A stretch of DNA of 64,000 nucleotides from CADAWZ01 sp045114665 (GTDB taxonomy: Bacteria > Vulcanimicrobiota > CADAWZ01). The stretch covers positions 1 through 64,000 of the forward strand of contig JBGUKW010000318.1 in assembly GCA_045114665.1 (NCBI GenBank), written 5' to 3'. Position 1 is the first letter of the stretch, and each line of letters starts with the position of its first letter. Shown one piece after another: positions 43,753 through 52,188 of this stretch. Below the pieces are notes generated by a model. It did not search any database. It saw nothing but the letters and a program-made list of their open reading frames with translations, and was not told where the DNA came from. The translations under genes and the position numbers were made by a program.

Positions 43753-45114
43753 ATGAAAGTTTTAAATACAATAGCCATTATTTTTTTCTTTTTATTTATA
43801 TGTTTTTCTAATGGTTATTGTCAATTTATGAAAGTTGTCAGTACTGTTCCTGTAAATAACCAAAAAGATGTTCCTTTAGATCAAGTTATTGTTATAAGAT
43901 TTAAACAGCCATTGAGAAAAAATATAGCTAATCCAGATTTAATTTTTGAAGTTCAATCAAAAACTCCTGTTAAATCAACTCTTTCTTTTTCAGACGATAA
44001 AAGAACAATTTTTGTAACACCCAATGAACCATTAAAAAGAAATACTTATTATATGGTAAACATAACAACACTTGTTTCAGATATGGAACTAAGAGATTTC
44101 TATACAAAAGATGTTCATTTTACGACTATAGGTGGAAATTTTAGATGTATTGCCTATAGTACCCCTGCCGAAATAACACTTCCACCAGGTGGTTTTAAAG
44201 ATGTATTATATAAATTTACTGAAACAGGTGGTGGAATAGGTGAAATAAAGCGTTGTAAACTCTCCTATGAGACTTTAAATGGTCAAGAAATAAGCAATAG
44301 TATGAATGAAATGAAACTGTTTATAAAAGACAAAGAAACAGTAACTCTTCCTGCTTCTATTTCTATTCCTATTGAACTTGGAAATCGTCTTAAAGGTTCT
44401 ACTATATATATAAGAAGAATTTTCGAAGGCGTTGATGGAGATAATAATTACTTTACAATAAGAACTGGAATAAAAACAACTATTGCTGATAATATAAATG
44501 TTTCAAATAATAATTGGAAAGCAACTGTAACATCTCCAGAATATGGAGCTGTTGTTCCAAAAGGTTCTATTATTTCTGTCGAATCTGTACTAAATGGAGT
44601 ACCAAATAGTCAAGTTCATGGTTGTTGGGTTGTAAATGGCACTCCAACTGGATTTTTTGCTGCAAATACAGATGTTAATGGAAGATTAAAACAATCTTTC
44701 TCTGATAAATTTTTGGCAGCAAATTCAGGAACTTATTCTGTTGCACTTCAAATTATATCCCCAGTAAAAATGACATGTGAACCTATTGAATATATTGTTA
44801 GTGCTTCTCCTGTAAATTCTCCTATATTGATGTATCCAAAGCCTTCACAAATATTTAAAAAGAATTCTTCAAACACTCCTTCATTTAAGTGGGCTTCAAC
44901 TCTTGGGGCTATTTCATATAAATTTGCAATTTCCAAAAAGAGAGAAGACGCTTCTAAAGTATGGGTTGATTGTACAACAAATAGTTATACACCAACTTGG
45001 GTAAAATGGAGTGAATTGGAAACTGGAACTTTTTATTGGTTTGTAAAACCAGTTTTTCCAGATGGGAAAGTTGGAAATGAAGCCCCTCCAAGTATGTTTA
45101 TGATTAATGATTAA
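43753..45114 (+). CDS. secreted protein with SbsA-type Ig-like domain
   Basis: A 453-residue protein with a signal peptide (IAIIFFFLFICFSNGYC). Residues about 27-125 form a Big_5/SbsA Ig-like domain (VSTVPVNNQKDVPLDQVIVIRF, then FVTPNEPLKRNTYYMVNI). The middle has beta-rich sections including TSPEYGAVVPKGS, and the C-terminal 90 residues resemble a fibronectin-type domain (FKWASTLGAISYKFAISK, then TFYWFVKPVFPDG). It is likely a surface or envelope protein. Its stop is 5 bp before murB, so the two share a transcript although they have no obvious functional link. Confidence 0.8.
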   Translation: MKVLNTIAIIFFFLFICFSNGYCQFMKVVSTVPVNNQKDVPLDQVIVIRFKQPLRKNIANPDLIFEVQSKTPVKSTLSFSDDKRTIFVTPNEPLKRNTYYMVNITTLVSDMELRDFYTKDVHFTTIGGNFRCIAYSTPAEITLPPGGFKDVLYKFTETGGGIGEIKRCKLSYETLNGQEISNSMNEMKLFIKDKETVTLPASISIPIELGNRLKGSTIYIRRIFEGVDGDNNYFTIRTGIKTTIADNINVSNNNWKATVTSPEYGAVVPKGSIISVESVLNGVPNSQVHGCWVVNGTPTGFFAANTDVNGRLKQSFSDKFLAANSGTYSVALQIISPVKMTCEPIEYIVSASPVNSPILMYPKPSQIFKKNSSNTPSFKWASTLGAISYKFAISKKREDASKVWVDCTTNSYTPTWVKWSELETGTFYWFVKPVFPDGKVGNEAPPSMFMIND

Positions 45115-45119
45115 TTACC

Positions 45120-46052
45120 ATGTTAAATATTGAAAAAAATATACTAAAAAATATTGATATTTCAAAATATTCCTCTTTTAAAACAGGAGGAAAAGCAGAT
45201 CTATTTTTCTACGCAGATACAACTGAAAAGTTGAAAGCAATTCTATCCTATACCTCACAAAAAGATATTCCAATTTTTATTGTAGGTGGTGGAACTAATA
45301 TATTATTTTCAGATAGAGGCTTAAGGGGCATGTTAATTGTCAATGCTACATCTGAAATAAATTTACTAGATGATAATTATGTTACATGCTCTTCTGGTAT
45401 AAAAATAGAAAAACTTATGTCATTTTGTTTAAAAAATAGCCTTTCTGGAGCTGAATTTTTGACAGGTCTTCCAGGAACAATAGGAGGAGCTATTTATGGA
45501 AATGCAGGAGCCAATGGTTCTGAGATATCAAATTTAATCGAAAATGTAGAATTATTTTCTAAAGATAAAGGCTTTTTTACCTTAGATTCAGGGGGCATGT
45601 CATTTTCATATAGAAACAGTGTTTTAAAAGCAAATGAAATGTCAAAAATTATAGCAATATCTGCTAAATTAAAATTAAATAATGGAAACATTTTTGAAAT
45701 AAAAGATAAGATGAACAAATCAATGGTTAAAAGAGTAAAAAATCATCCTTCAAAATTGATAAAATCCTGTGGTTGTTTTTTCAAAAATCCATCTAAATTA
45801 TTTCATGGTGAAAAAATATCTGCAGGGAAACTACTTGATATGTTTGGAGCTAAAAATATGAGAGTTGGCAATGCTTGCGTTTCCCAAAAACATTGTAATT
45901 TTTTGATAAATGAGGCAAATTGTTCTTCCTCAGATATTTTTGAACTTGCTAAAAAATTAAAAGATGTCGTTTTTAAAAATACTGGGATAATTCTTGAAAA
46001 TGAAGTGAGAATTATTTCAGATGAACCTCCTTTTGTATCAGTACAATTATAA
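45120..46052 (+). CDS. murB: UDP-N-acetylenolpyruvoylglucosamine reductase
   Basis: A 310-residue flavoenzyme that makes UDP-MurNAc for peptidoglycan. FAD-binding text: SSFKTGGKADLFFYAD, IFIVGGGTNILFSDRGLRG, EFLTGLPGTIGGAIYGNAGANG and MSFSYRNSVLK. The catalytic loop reads SCGCFFKNP where many MurB have Ser (SAGSxFKNP); here the usual Ser position is Cys, which could still act as proton donor. The C-terminal Glu region (GIILENEVRII) is intact. Length fits the type II family. Confidence 0.96.
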   Translation: MLNIEKNILKNIDISKYSSFKTGGKADLFFYADTTEKLKAILSYTSQKDIPIFIVGGGTNILFSDRGLRGMLIVNATSEINLLDDNYVTCSSGIKIEKLMSFCLKNSLSGAEFLTGLPGTIGGAIYGNAGANGSEISNLIENVELFSKDKGFFTLDSGGMSFSYRNSVLKANEMSKIIAISAKLKLNNGNIFEIKDKMNKSMVKRVKNHPSKLIKSCGCFFKNPSKLFHGEKISAGKLLDMFGAKNMRVGNACVSQKHCNFLINEANCSSSDIFELAKKLKDVVFKNTGIILENEVRIISDEPPFVSVQL

Positions 46053-46090
46053 AAAAAGTGGTGTGAAAGTTTTTTCACACCACTTTTTTT
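46051..46090. terminator. bidirectional terminator after murB
   Basis: AAAGTGGTGTGAAA and TTTCACACCACTTT form a perfect stem with A and T runs on both sides. Confidence 0.92.
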
Positions 46091-46129
46091 ACCATACAAA
46101 TTTTGTTTTCACATTCTTTTACTTCACTT

Positions 46130-46522
46130 TTACCATCGTGTTCTATAGTCTTTACCTTTATATTCTATTTCGTCTTCGTTTATAGTCCATTCTTTTTCTT
46201 CATAGCCTGGTTTTATCTCTATATATTCTTTTATTTCACAAGCACCATCATTATATTCAAGAACTACTTTATGTGAACCAAAAGGAACTTTAAATTCTTC
46301 TCTGTCATTTGGCTCAAGCTGTTTTTCATTGTGATCATCTATTACTACATAAAATTTTACATCTGTCTCATTTATTATTTTTATTACTCCATCTCTTCTG
46401 TGTTCATGGTCATGGTGTTCAGGATTGTAATGATCATAATGATTTGGTGGATGTGCTACAGCAGTTTTAGCAAATAAAAATAAACAGCAGAAAAAAGCTA
46501 TAATTAAAAATTTATATTTCAT
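46130..46522 (-). CDS. small exported His-rich protein
   Basis: A 130-residue protein with a signal peptide (IIAFFCCLFLFAKTAVA). The mature N-terminus HPPNHYDHYNPEHHDHEH has eight His in 18 residues, a likely site for Ni, Zn, Cu or Co. The rest is a small beta-rich domain (VIKIINETDVKFYVVID, ending YRTRW). It lies 11 bp after an MFS transporter gene, suggesting metal handling outside the membrane. It is not a recognised family. Confidence 0.75.
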   Translation of the reverse strand: MKYKFLIIAFFCCLFLFAKTAVAHPPNHYDHYNPEHHDHEHRRDGVIKIINETDVKFYVVIDDHNEKQLEPNDREEFKVPFGSHKVVLEYNDGACEIKEYIEIKPGYEEKEWTINEDEIEYKGKDYRTRW

Positions 46523-46533
46523 TTTTTTTCTCC

Positions 46534-47697
46534 TTATTTTTTTATTTCAGTAGATTTTTCTTTTGTTTTTATTGCAAAAACAGAAAAAATTCCCAAGATT
46601 GACATAATTCCAGATATTCCAAAACTTATTGTAAAGTTTGACATATCCATTATTTTACCTGCGAGATAAGGTCCTATCAAACAACCTATCATCATCGCCG
46701 ATATTATAATTCCAAATGCTGTGTTTATCTTTTCTTTAGGTAAGACTTTCGGAATTATAACATATACAGGGGTCATTATTATTCCCGCCCCAAAACAGAA
46801 AAATATTAAAGATATAAACATTGGTATTTGAGCAAATGGAATAAATATAAGTCCTAATCCTTGGGAAATCAATCCAATATTCAATATTACTTTTGAATAT
46901 TCCCCTTTAGACAATATTTTTCCAACTATAGGAGCAAATAATATTGCCCCCCATAATCCAGCAGATAACATTGTGCCTCTTATATGCCAATCTATTTTTA
47001 AATGTTCATAATAAGATGGAGCTAATGTTACATAAGCCATTGAAGCAAGATTTGCCAACAATACTATTATTGCGAGTGGAATTATTATATTTGCATTTGG
47101 AATTCCTATATTCTTTTGACTGTCTTTTATATCTTTATCCTTGTTATTTGTCTCTGGAAAGAATAAAAATAAAACTGCCAATAATCCTGAAATTACTGTA
47201 GGAATATAAAAAGATTCAAAGAGACCTATTTTTTGTGCTATGTTATGATAAAATGTCAGTGTTAAAATAGAACCAACTGGTATGGCTGTATTAAAAAATC
47301 CCATTAATTGTGGAACATTTTCTTTTGGTAAATATTGCGGAATTATCCCTGGCACTAAAACTGATATTGTAGCACAACCTATTCCTATTAATATTCTTCC
47401 GATAACTGCTGAATTGTAATTTGCAAAAATAGGAAATAATAAATTTCCTATACATATTAAAAATAATCCCAATACTAAAATATATTTTCGACCTATTTTA
47501 TCTGCTAATTTTCCTATTGGAGTTGATATAAATATTCCAGGTAGGGATATTATTCCCATCAATATCCCTAACATTGAATATGATATGTTTAGAATTTCTT
47601 TTAAATCATTGTTTATAGGTGTCAATAATTGTATATTTATTCCCATTACTGCCATTGACAGCCAAGCAATAAGAAATATTAAAATATTTTTAATCAT
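46534..47697 (-). CDS. MFS transporter
   Basis: A 387-residue protein with 12 predicted membrane segments. The MFS signature in the loop between helices 2 and 3 is GKLADKIGRKYILVLG near residue 62, and a related element is in the second half (GKILSKGEYSKV). It transports an unknown small solute, probably by proton antiport. A perfect 9-bp inverted repeat lies 31-53 bp upstream. Co-transcription with a His-rich exported protein hints at a metal or metal-complex substrate, but other substrates are equally possible. Confidence 0.9.
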   Translation of the reverse strand: MIKNILIFLIAWLSMAVMGINIQLLTPINNDLKEILNISYSMLGILMGIISLPGIFISTPIGKLADKIGRKYILVLGLFLICIGNLLFPIFANYNSAVIGRILIGIGCATISVLVPGIIPQYLPKENVPQLMGFFNTAIPVGSILTLTFYHNIAQKIGLFESFYIPTVISGLLAVLFLFFPETNNKDKDIKDSQKNIGIPNANIIIPLAIIVLLANLASMAYVTLAPSYYEHLKIDWHIRGTMLSAGLWGAILFAPIVGKILSKGEYSKVILNIGLISQGLGLIFIPFAQIPMFISLIFFCFGAGIIMTPVYVIIPKVLPKEKINTAFGIIISAMMIGCLIGPYLAGKIMDMSNFTISFGISGIMSILGIFSVFAIKTKEKSTEIKK

Positions 47698-47727
47698 AAT
47701 TATAAATTTTATTTCAAATTTTGATAA

Positions 47728-47750
47728 AATTTACCGCAATTCGGTAAATT
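47728..47750. promoter_or_regulatory. perfect inverted repeat, candidate operator of the MFS gene
   Basis: AATTTACCG, five-base spacer, CGGTAAATT. It sits between a TATAAT-type -10 (minus strand, 47761-47766) and the MFS start at 47697, overlapping the likely transcription start. No regulator gene is adjacent. Confidence 0.55.
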
Positions 47751-47794
47751 AACTGCTAAAATTATAATTCTGTTGTGTGAAATAATATTATAAA

Positions 47795-47820
47795 AAATCC
47801 CCATTTTTATTTGGGGATTT
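47795..47820 (-). terminator. terminator of the 163-residue gene
   Basis: AAATCCCC and GGGGATTT form a stem with a 10-nt loop, followed on the minus strand by TTTTTT, 49 bp after the stop codon. Confidence 0.85.
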
Positions 47821-47868
47821 AATTATTTCATTATATATAATGATATATATTTTTTGTTGATATGAAAA

Positions 47869-48360
47869 TTACATTTTTTCTTTTTGAGGTTCTCCATGTA
47901 CAGAATTTATTTCTGAAGCAACTACAAATTTAAAATTTCTTGAAAAATTTTTGTTGTTATTTATAATCAATACATCTATATATTCTGCATTTATAGATTT
48001 TTCATTTTGTGGAATTTCATAACTCTCGGTCAATTGTCTCACATTGATTTTTTTAATTTTTTCACCCTCTGGGCTGAAAAACCATACATCAAAATTACAA
48101 TCTATTTTTCCTATAATATCTTCAGAATTTAAATAAAAATATTTTCCATTTTTTATCGTAAATTTTACATTGAACTTGTAAGGTACAGAAAATTTTGCAT
48201 TTCCTTCTGGATACGAATACACTTCATAAGCTGAAGAATCATGGGGTATCAAAAAACCTCTTCTTAAACTCTCTGCATTAGAAATTCCTAAAAAAGTTAA
48301 AAATAAGGTAAATGATAACAAAACTACAATGTATATATTTTTTGTAATAAAAGGTCTCAT
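47869..48360 (-). CDS. exported hypothetical protein
   Basis: A 163-residue protein with a signal peptide (VVLLSFTLFLTFLGISNA). The mature part is strand-rich with alternating charges (KFSVPYKFNVKFTIKNGKYF) and ends in a short charged tail. No known domain. Its start is 3 bp after the stop of the 155-residue gene, so the two are co-transcribed. Confidence 0.7.
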   Translation of the reverse strand: MRPFITKNIYIVVLLSFTLFLTFLGISNAESLRRGFLIPHDSSAYEVYSYPEGNAKFSVPYKFNVKFTIKNGKYFYLNSEDIIGKIDCNFDVWFFSPEGEKIKKINVRQLTESYEIPQNEKSINAEYIDVLIINNNKNFSRNFKFVVASEINSVHGEPQKEKM

Positions 48361-48363
48361 ATT

Positions 48364-48831
48364 TTAATTTTTCTCTTCACTCTGTATAAATTTTTTGACA
48401 GAAGGCATTAAATCATTTATAAAAAGTTCCATTTTTCCCCTCCGTTCATCATTTTCAAGTATCTGTTTTAAAATACTTGATTTCATTGCAGAAAATCCTT
48501 TGTTTTTTGCCATTTTTGAACCAAATTCTTTTTTTAAAGCACTTTCAACTATTCTATCTGTAGCTTCTTCAAGAAAATTTTCTGAATTTTCATCTAAATT
48601 TGACAAATTTTTTATAGCACTATTTCTAAATTCCTGCATTTTTTCATTTTCTGCCTGTTTTTGAGCTTGCTCACTTATTGCAGATGTATCACCACTTTGT
48701 ATTCCAAAGAAGTGACTTTGATGTTTTTCTACAGGAGAATTTGATTCATTTTTAGCTTTTTTTTGGGATATATATAACTCTTCAGTTGTAAACATCATCC
48801 CAAATTGATTAGGATTTATAGAATTATTCAT
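48364..48831 (-). CDS. hypothetical helical protein divergent to the flagellar operon
   Basis: A 155-residue soluble protein. The N-terminus is polar and probably flexible (MNNSINPNQFGMMFTTEELY), followed by helices rich in Ala, Lys and Glu and ending FIQSEEKN. It has no signal peptide. The position directly opposite the flgB promoter hints at a flagellar accessory, but no motif supports that. Confidence 0.6.
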   Translation of the reverse strand: MNNSINPNQFGMMFTTEELYISQKKAKNESNSPVEKHQSHFFGIQSGDTSAISEQAQKQAENEKMQEFRNSAIKNLSNLDENSENFLEEATDRIVESALKKEFGSKMAKNKGFSAMKSSILKQILENDERRGKMELFINDLMPSVKKFIQSEEKN

Positions 48832-49144
48832 TTTAGCTATATCCTATATTATATTAATAAATAATTTGCGAAACGCTTTTTAATATAATCACTTTAATTT
48901 TCTTTTTAGTAAATACTTTTCCTGTTTTTTTTTTATTTGAAACTATTATTACAAATATGTACATTTTTTTTAAATGTTAAGAAAATGTCTAAAATCTTTA
49001 AGAGTCTGTAATATCACTCTTTTTAACATACTGTTAATATTTCGTTAACGAATTTGTAAACTGTTTTAGTTATTATTTAAACAAGTAAAAGTCTTTTTAT
49101 AGATATTTTAAGAAATTCTCCAAGAAGTGAGGGGGGCATATTTA
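48832..49144. other. flagellar operon upstream region
   Basis: A 313-bp AT-rich region between divergent genes. It contains a perfect 12-bp palindrome TTCGTTAACGAA at 49041-49052, about 93 bp before flgB. No sigma-28 or sigma-54 promoter could be read with confidence. Confidence 0.4.
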
Positions 49145-49546
49145 ATGGATATATTTAATGTTTCACAATGTTATGAAAAAGCTCTTGACGCTGCATCCCT
49201 TCGTCAACAGGTCATTTCAAACAATATTGCCAATGTAAATACTCAGGGATTCACTCCTTCAAAAGTCAATTTTGAAGATGAAATGAAGAGATGTATGGCT
49301 GCTGCAAATGACAATGACGGTTTTCAAGTAGTTTGTGATTTTTCTGACGAAGACCTTGGCGTTGTTGGTTCAGCTGATGGTATCGCAGGAGTAAAGCCAA
49401 GTGTTGTTTCAAGTGGTACTAAAGTAGATGTAAATCAAGAAATGGTTGATTTAGCTAAGAACAATGTTATTTTTGATGCATTGACAGCACAGGTTACTGG
49501 TAGATATTCAAATCTAAAATATGTTATAGATAACTATGGAAGATAA
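49145..49546 (+). CDS. flgB: flagellar basal-body rod protein FlgB
   Basis: A 133-residue rod protein. The start ATG at 49145 follows GAGGGG, an in-frame GTG 18 nt earlier lies inside that site and is rejected. The N-terminal rod signature reads LDAASLRQQVISNNIANVNTQG, and the body continues with SKVNFEDE. It assembles as the proximal rod of the flagellar basal body. First gene of the flagellar operon. Confidence 0.96.
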   Translation: MDIFNVSQCYEKALDAASLRQQVISNNIANVNTQGFTPSKVNFEDEMKRCMAAANDNDGFQVVCDFSDEDLGVVGSADGIAGVKPSVVSSGTKVDVNQEMVDLAKNNVIFDALTAQVTGRYSNLKYVIDNYGR

Positions 49547-49595
49547 TTTTGAAATATAATATATAAAAGGTTAAGAAAAGGAGGCTATTTAGAAT

Positions 49596-50066
49596 ATGGA
49601 TTGCGGAATGTTCAGATCAATGGATATAGCGGCATCAGGTATGTCTGCAGAAAGATTCAAACTTGATTTAATTGCCGACAATATCGCTAATGTAAACACA
49701 ACTTCCACTAAAGATGGGACACCTTATTTAAGAAAGATGGCTGTTATAACTGCAAAAGATGCTCCAGCATTTGCACTCCCATGTGGATTAGGAGATGATG
49801 AACCTTCAGTTCCTTCAACTGGAGTTCAGATTTCTGGATTCAAAGTTGATACATCTGAAAATGCTCTTAGATATGTATATGATCCAAGTCATCCAGATGC
49901 AGTTCAAGAAGGAAAATGGAAAGGATATGTGGCCATGCCTAATATCAACATTATTTCTGAAATGACTGAAATGATGAAAGCTTCAAGAGCTTTTGAAGCC
50001 AATTCAACTATTATCGAATCTGCTAAAACAATGGCTCAAAAAGCCATTCAGATGAGCAGAATATAA
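49596..50066 (+). CDS. flgC: flagellar basal-body rod protein FlgC
   Basis: A 156-residue rod protein. The signature SMDIAASGMSAERFKLDLIADNIANVNTT is split over residues 8-36, with YVAMPNINIISEMTEMMKASRAFEANSTI at the C-terminus. It partners FlgB in the proximal rod. GGAGG precedes the ATG; it starts 49 bp after flgB. Confidence 0.97.
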   Translation: MDCGMFRSMDIAASGMSAERFKLDLIADNIANVNTTSTKDGTPYLRKMAVITAKDAPAFALPCGLGDDEPSVPSTGVQISGFKVDTSENALRYVYDPSHPDAVQEGKWKGYVAMPNINIISEMTEMMKASRAFEANSTIIESAKTMAQKAIQMSRI

Positions 50067-50090
50067 TTTAACTTGAGGAGGAAATAAAAA

Positions 50091-50408
50091 ATGTCAGCTC
50101 CTTTAAATGCAATCTCTGGTATAACCAGCAATATTCCGTCAATATCTTCGGATATGACGAAGTCTGTTTTTGCTAAACCTGAAGTAGGCGGTGGATTCGA
50201 TTCAGTTTTTACAAGTTGTATGAACAAAGTAAATACTACAATGAATGCAACCCAAGAACTCGGAGATAAAATCGCAACAGGTGAGGTCGGTAGTCTTCAC
50301 CAAGTTTCAATAGCTGAAATGAAATCAAAGATTATGCTTCAGCTTACAACACAAGTCGCTGCAAAACTTTCATCTGCTGCTTCTACACTTTTCAATATGC
50401 AGATGTAA
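50091..50408 (+). CDS. fliE: flagellar hook-basal body protein FliE
   Basis: A 105-residue protein. The conserved C-terminal part is present (IATGEVGSLHQVSIAEMKSK, then LTTQVAAKL). FliE links the MS ring to the rod. GAGGAGG precedes the ATG, and the gene lies 24 bp after flgC. Confidence 0.93.
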   Translation: MSAPLNAISGITSNIPSISSDMTKSVFAKPEVGGGFDSVFTSCMNKVNTTMNATQELGDKIATGEVGSLHQVSIAEMKSKIMLQLTTQVAAKLSSAASTLFNMQM

Positions 50409-50480
50409 ACATTGTCAAGGATATTTATTTATATTTGTCAAAATATAATTTTGAAAAAAATTTAAAAGAGAGGTGCTTAT

Positions 50481-52148
50481 ATGGCTACTGGAATACAAAC
50501 AGGAATGAGGACTGGCTCAGCCCCCATGCCTACAGGTACACGTGGCGGTGCTCCTGCAGGTGGCGGTTCTCCAATCCAAAAAATGATGCAGTCGCTCAAT
50601 GCTTTGTCAAAAACACAAAAAATAATATTTGGTAGTATTATTGGTGTTCTTCTTATTTCAGCAATAGTATTTGCTGTAATAAGTAAAAACAATGAGTTTG
50701 TACCACTTTATGAAACTCCTTTGACAGAAACAGATGTAAGACAGATTTCTGAAAAACTCACAGAGTTCGGAACAAAGTATTCAACATCTGAAGGTGGAAA
50801 GGATATCCTCGTAGCTCCATCAGAGAGAAGCGGAATCAGAATGAGACTTGCTCAATATGGTCTTCCACTTCGTAAACTCAGTATCCCTGAGCAGGGTGGA
50901 CTTACACCACAAACTCCAAAGCAGATTGATGCAAACAATCTTCAACTTCTTCAAGTAGATCTTACAGAATCTGTAAGACAGATTAATGGTGTTGCTGATG
51001 CTTATGTAAAAGTTGTTATGCCAAAAGATGACAGTTTTTCAACAGAAAAAGCTCCTTCAACTGCAACAGTAATGTTAAAACTCCAACCAGGAATTACTCT
51101 TACTGCAAGTCAAATTAAAGGTGTTGTTCATCTTATAGCTTTCTCAGTTGAAGGTCTTGATCCAAAGAATGTAAAAGTTGTTGATACAAACGGTATGATT
51201 TTAAGTGATATTCCTTCAATCAATGACGACCAAAACGATCCTTCAGTTTTAACTGGACAGCAGAATGACAAGAAGATTGCTTACGAACAAGAACTTCAGA
51301 AAAAAGTACAGGCTATGCTTGATTCAACATTAGGTCCAAACAAAGCAAGAGTTGCTGTAAATGCAACACTCGATTTTTCTTCAAAGACAAAAGAGAGCAA
51401 AGTTGTTGGTGGCGTAGGAAATACAAGCGGTGAAGTAGTTGTAAAGAGTAAAACTTCAACAGAAACATACACATCAGATCCAAATTCTGGAGATGATTCA
51501 AGTGGTGCAGTTCAAATGTCCTTCAAGGGCGGTTCTGCAGATGCAAACGCAAATTACAAAAAAGTTGACAAAACAGAAATCAAAGATGTAAACCAGACAA
51601 TCATAAAGGTTCAGACACCTGCTGGAACACTTGAAAGACTTTCTTGCAGTGTTCTCGTTGACAATCTCAAACCAAATCAAGTAGCAAAAATTCAAGGTAT
51701 CGTCAAAGACGCTATCGGAATTGATGAGACACGTGGTGATTCAATAACAGTCGAAAGTATGCCTTTCAATCGTCAGAACGATGAAATGAATGATATGAGA
51801 GCTGCTATGGCTGCTGCTCCTGCAGTTACTGCTCCTGCAAACACAAATATGGGTTCAGTTGCTACAGTTGCTGGTGCTGGTGTAATTGCAATTCTTCTCG
51901 TACTTGCTGTAGTTTATATGGTTCGCCAGAAAAATGTACAGACAGAACAGTCAAGAGTTCTTCTTGGTTCAAATTCTATAAATTCAACAACAGTTGATAT
52001 TTCTGATTTGACATCTACAAAGAATGGAACAAGTACACTTCCAACAGAAACAAAAGTCAATACCTCAGAGACACTTGAAAAATTGGCAAAGAATCAACCA
52101 ACTAAAGTCGCTGAACTTCTCAAGAGTACATGGCTTGTAGATAAGTAA
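50481..52148 (+). CDS. fliF: flagellar MS-ring protein FliF
   Basis: A 555-residue membrane protein that forms the MS ring. Two membrane segments bracket a large periplasmic part: residues about 55-73 (IIFGSIIGVLLISAIVFAV) and about 462-485 (VAGAGVIAILLVLAVVYMV). Ring-building motifs include PLYETPLTETDVRQI, LAQYGLPLRKLS, VKVVMPKDDSFS and VLVDNLKPN. An N-terminal Gly/Pro-rich patch and a C-terminal FliG-binding tail are present. AGAGAGG lies upstream of the ATG. The gene is less AT-rich than most. Confidence 0.97.
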   Translation: MATGIQTGMRTGSAPMPTGTRGGAPAGGGSPIQKMMQSLNALSKTQKIIFGSIIGVLLISAIVFAVISKNNEFVPLYETPLTETDVRQISEKLTEFGTKYSTSEGGKDILVAPSERSGIRMRLAQYGLPLRKLSIPEQGGLTPQTPKQIDANNLQLLQVDLTESVRQINGVADAYVKVVMPKDDSFSTEKAPSTATVMLKLQPGITLTASQIKGVVHLIAFSVEGLDPKNVKVVDTNGMILSDIPSINDDQNDPSVLTGQQNDKKIAYEQELQKKVQAMLDSTLGPNKARVAVNATLDFSSKTKESKVVGGVGNTSGEVVVKSKTSTETYTSDPNSGDDSSGAVQMSFKGGSADANANYKKVDKTEIKDVNQTIIKVQTPAGTLERLSCSVLVDNLKPNQVAKIQGIVKDAIGIDETRGDSITVESMPFNRQNDEMNDMRAAMAAAPAVTAPANTNMGSVATVAGAGVIAILLVLAVVYMVRQKNVQTEQSRVLLGSNSINSTTVDISDLTSTKNGTSTLPTETKVNTSETLEKLAKNQPTKVAELLKSTWLVDK

Positions 52149-52188
52149 GTTTTAAAATAACAAAATATTATAATAGAGGTGAACTCAA

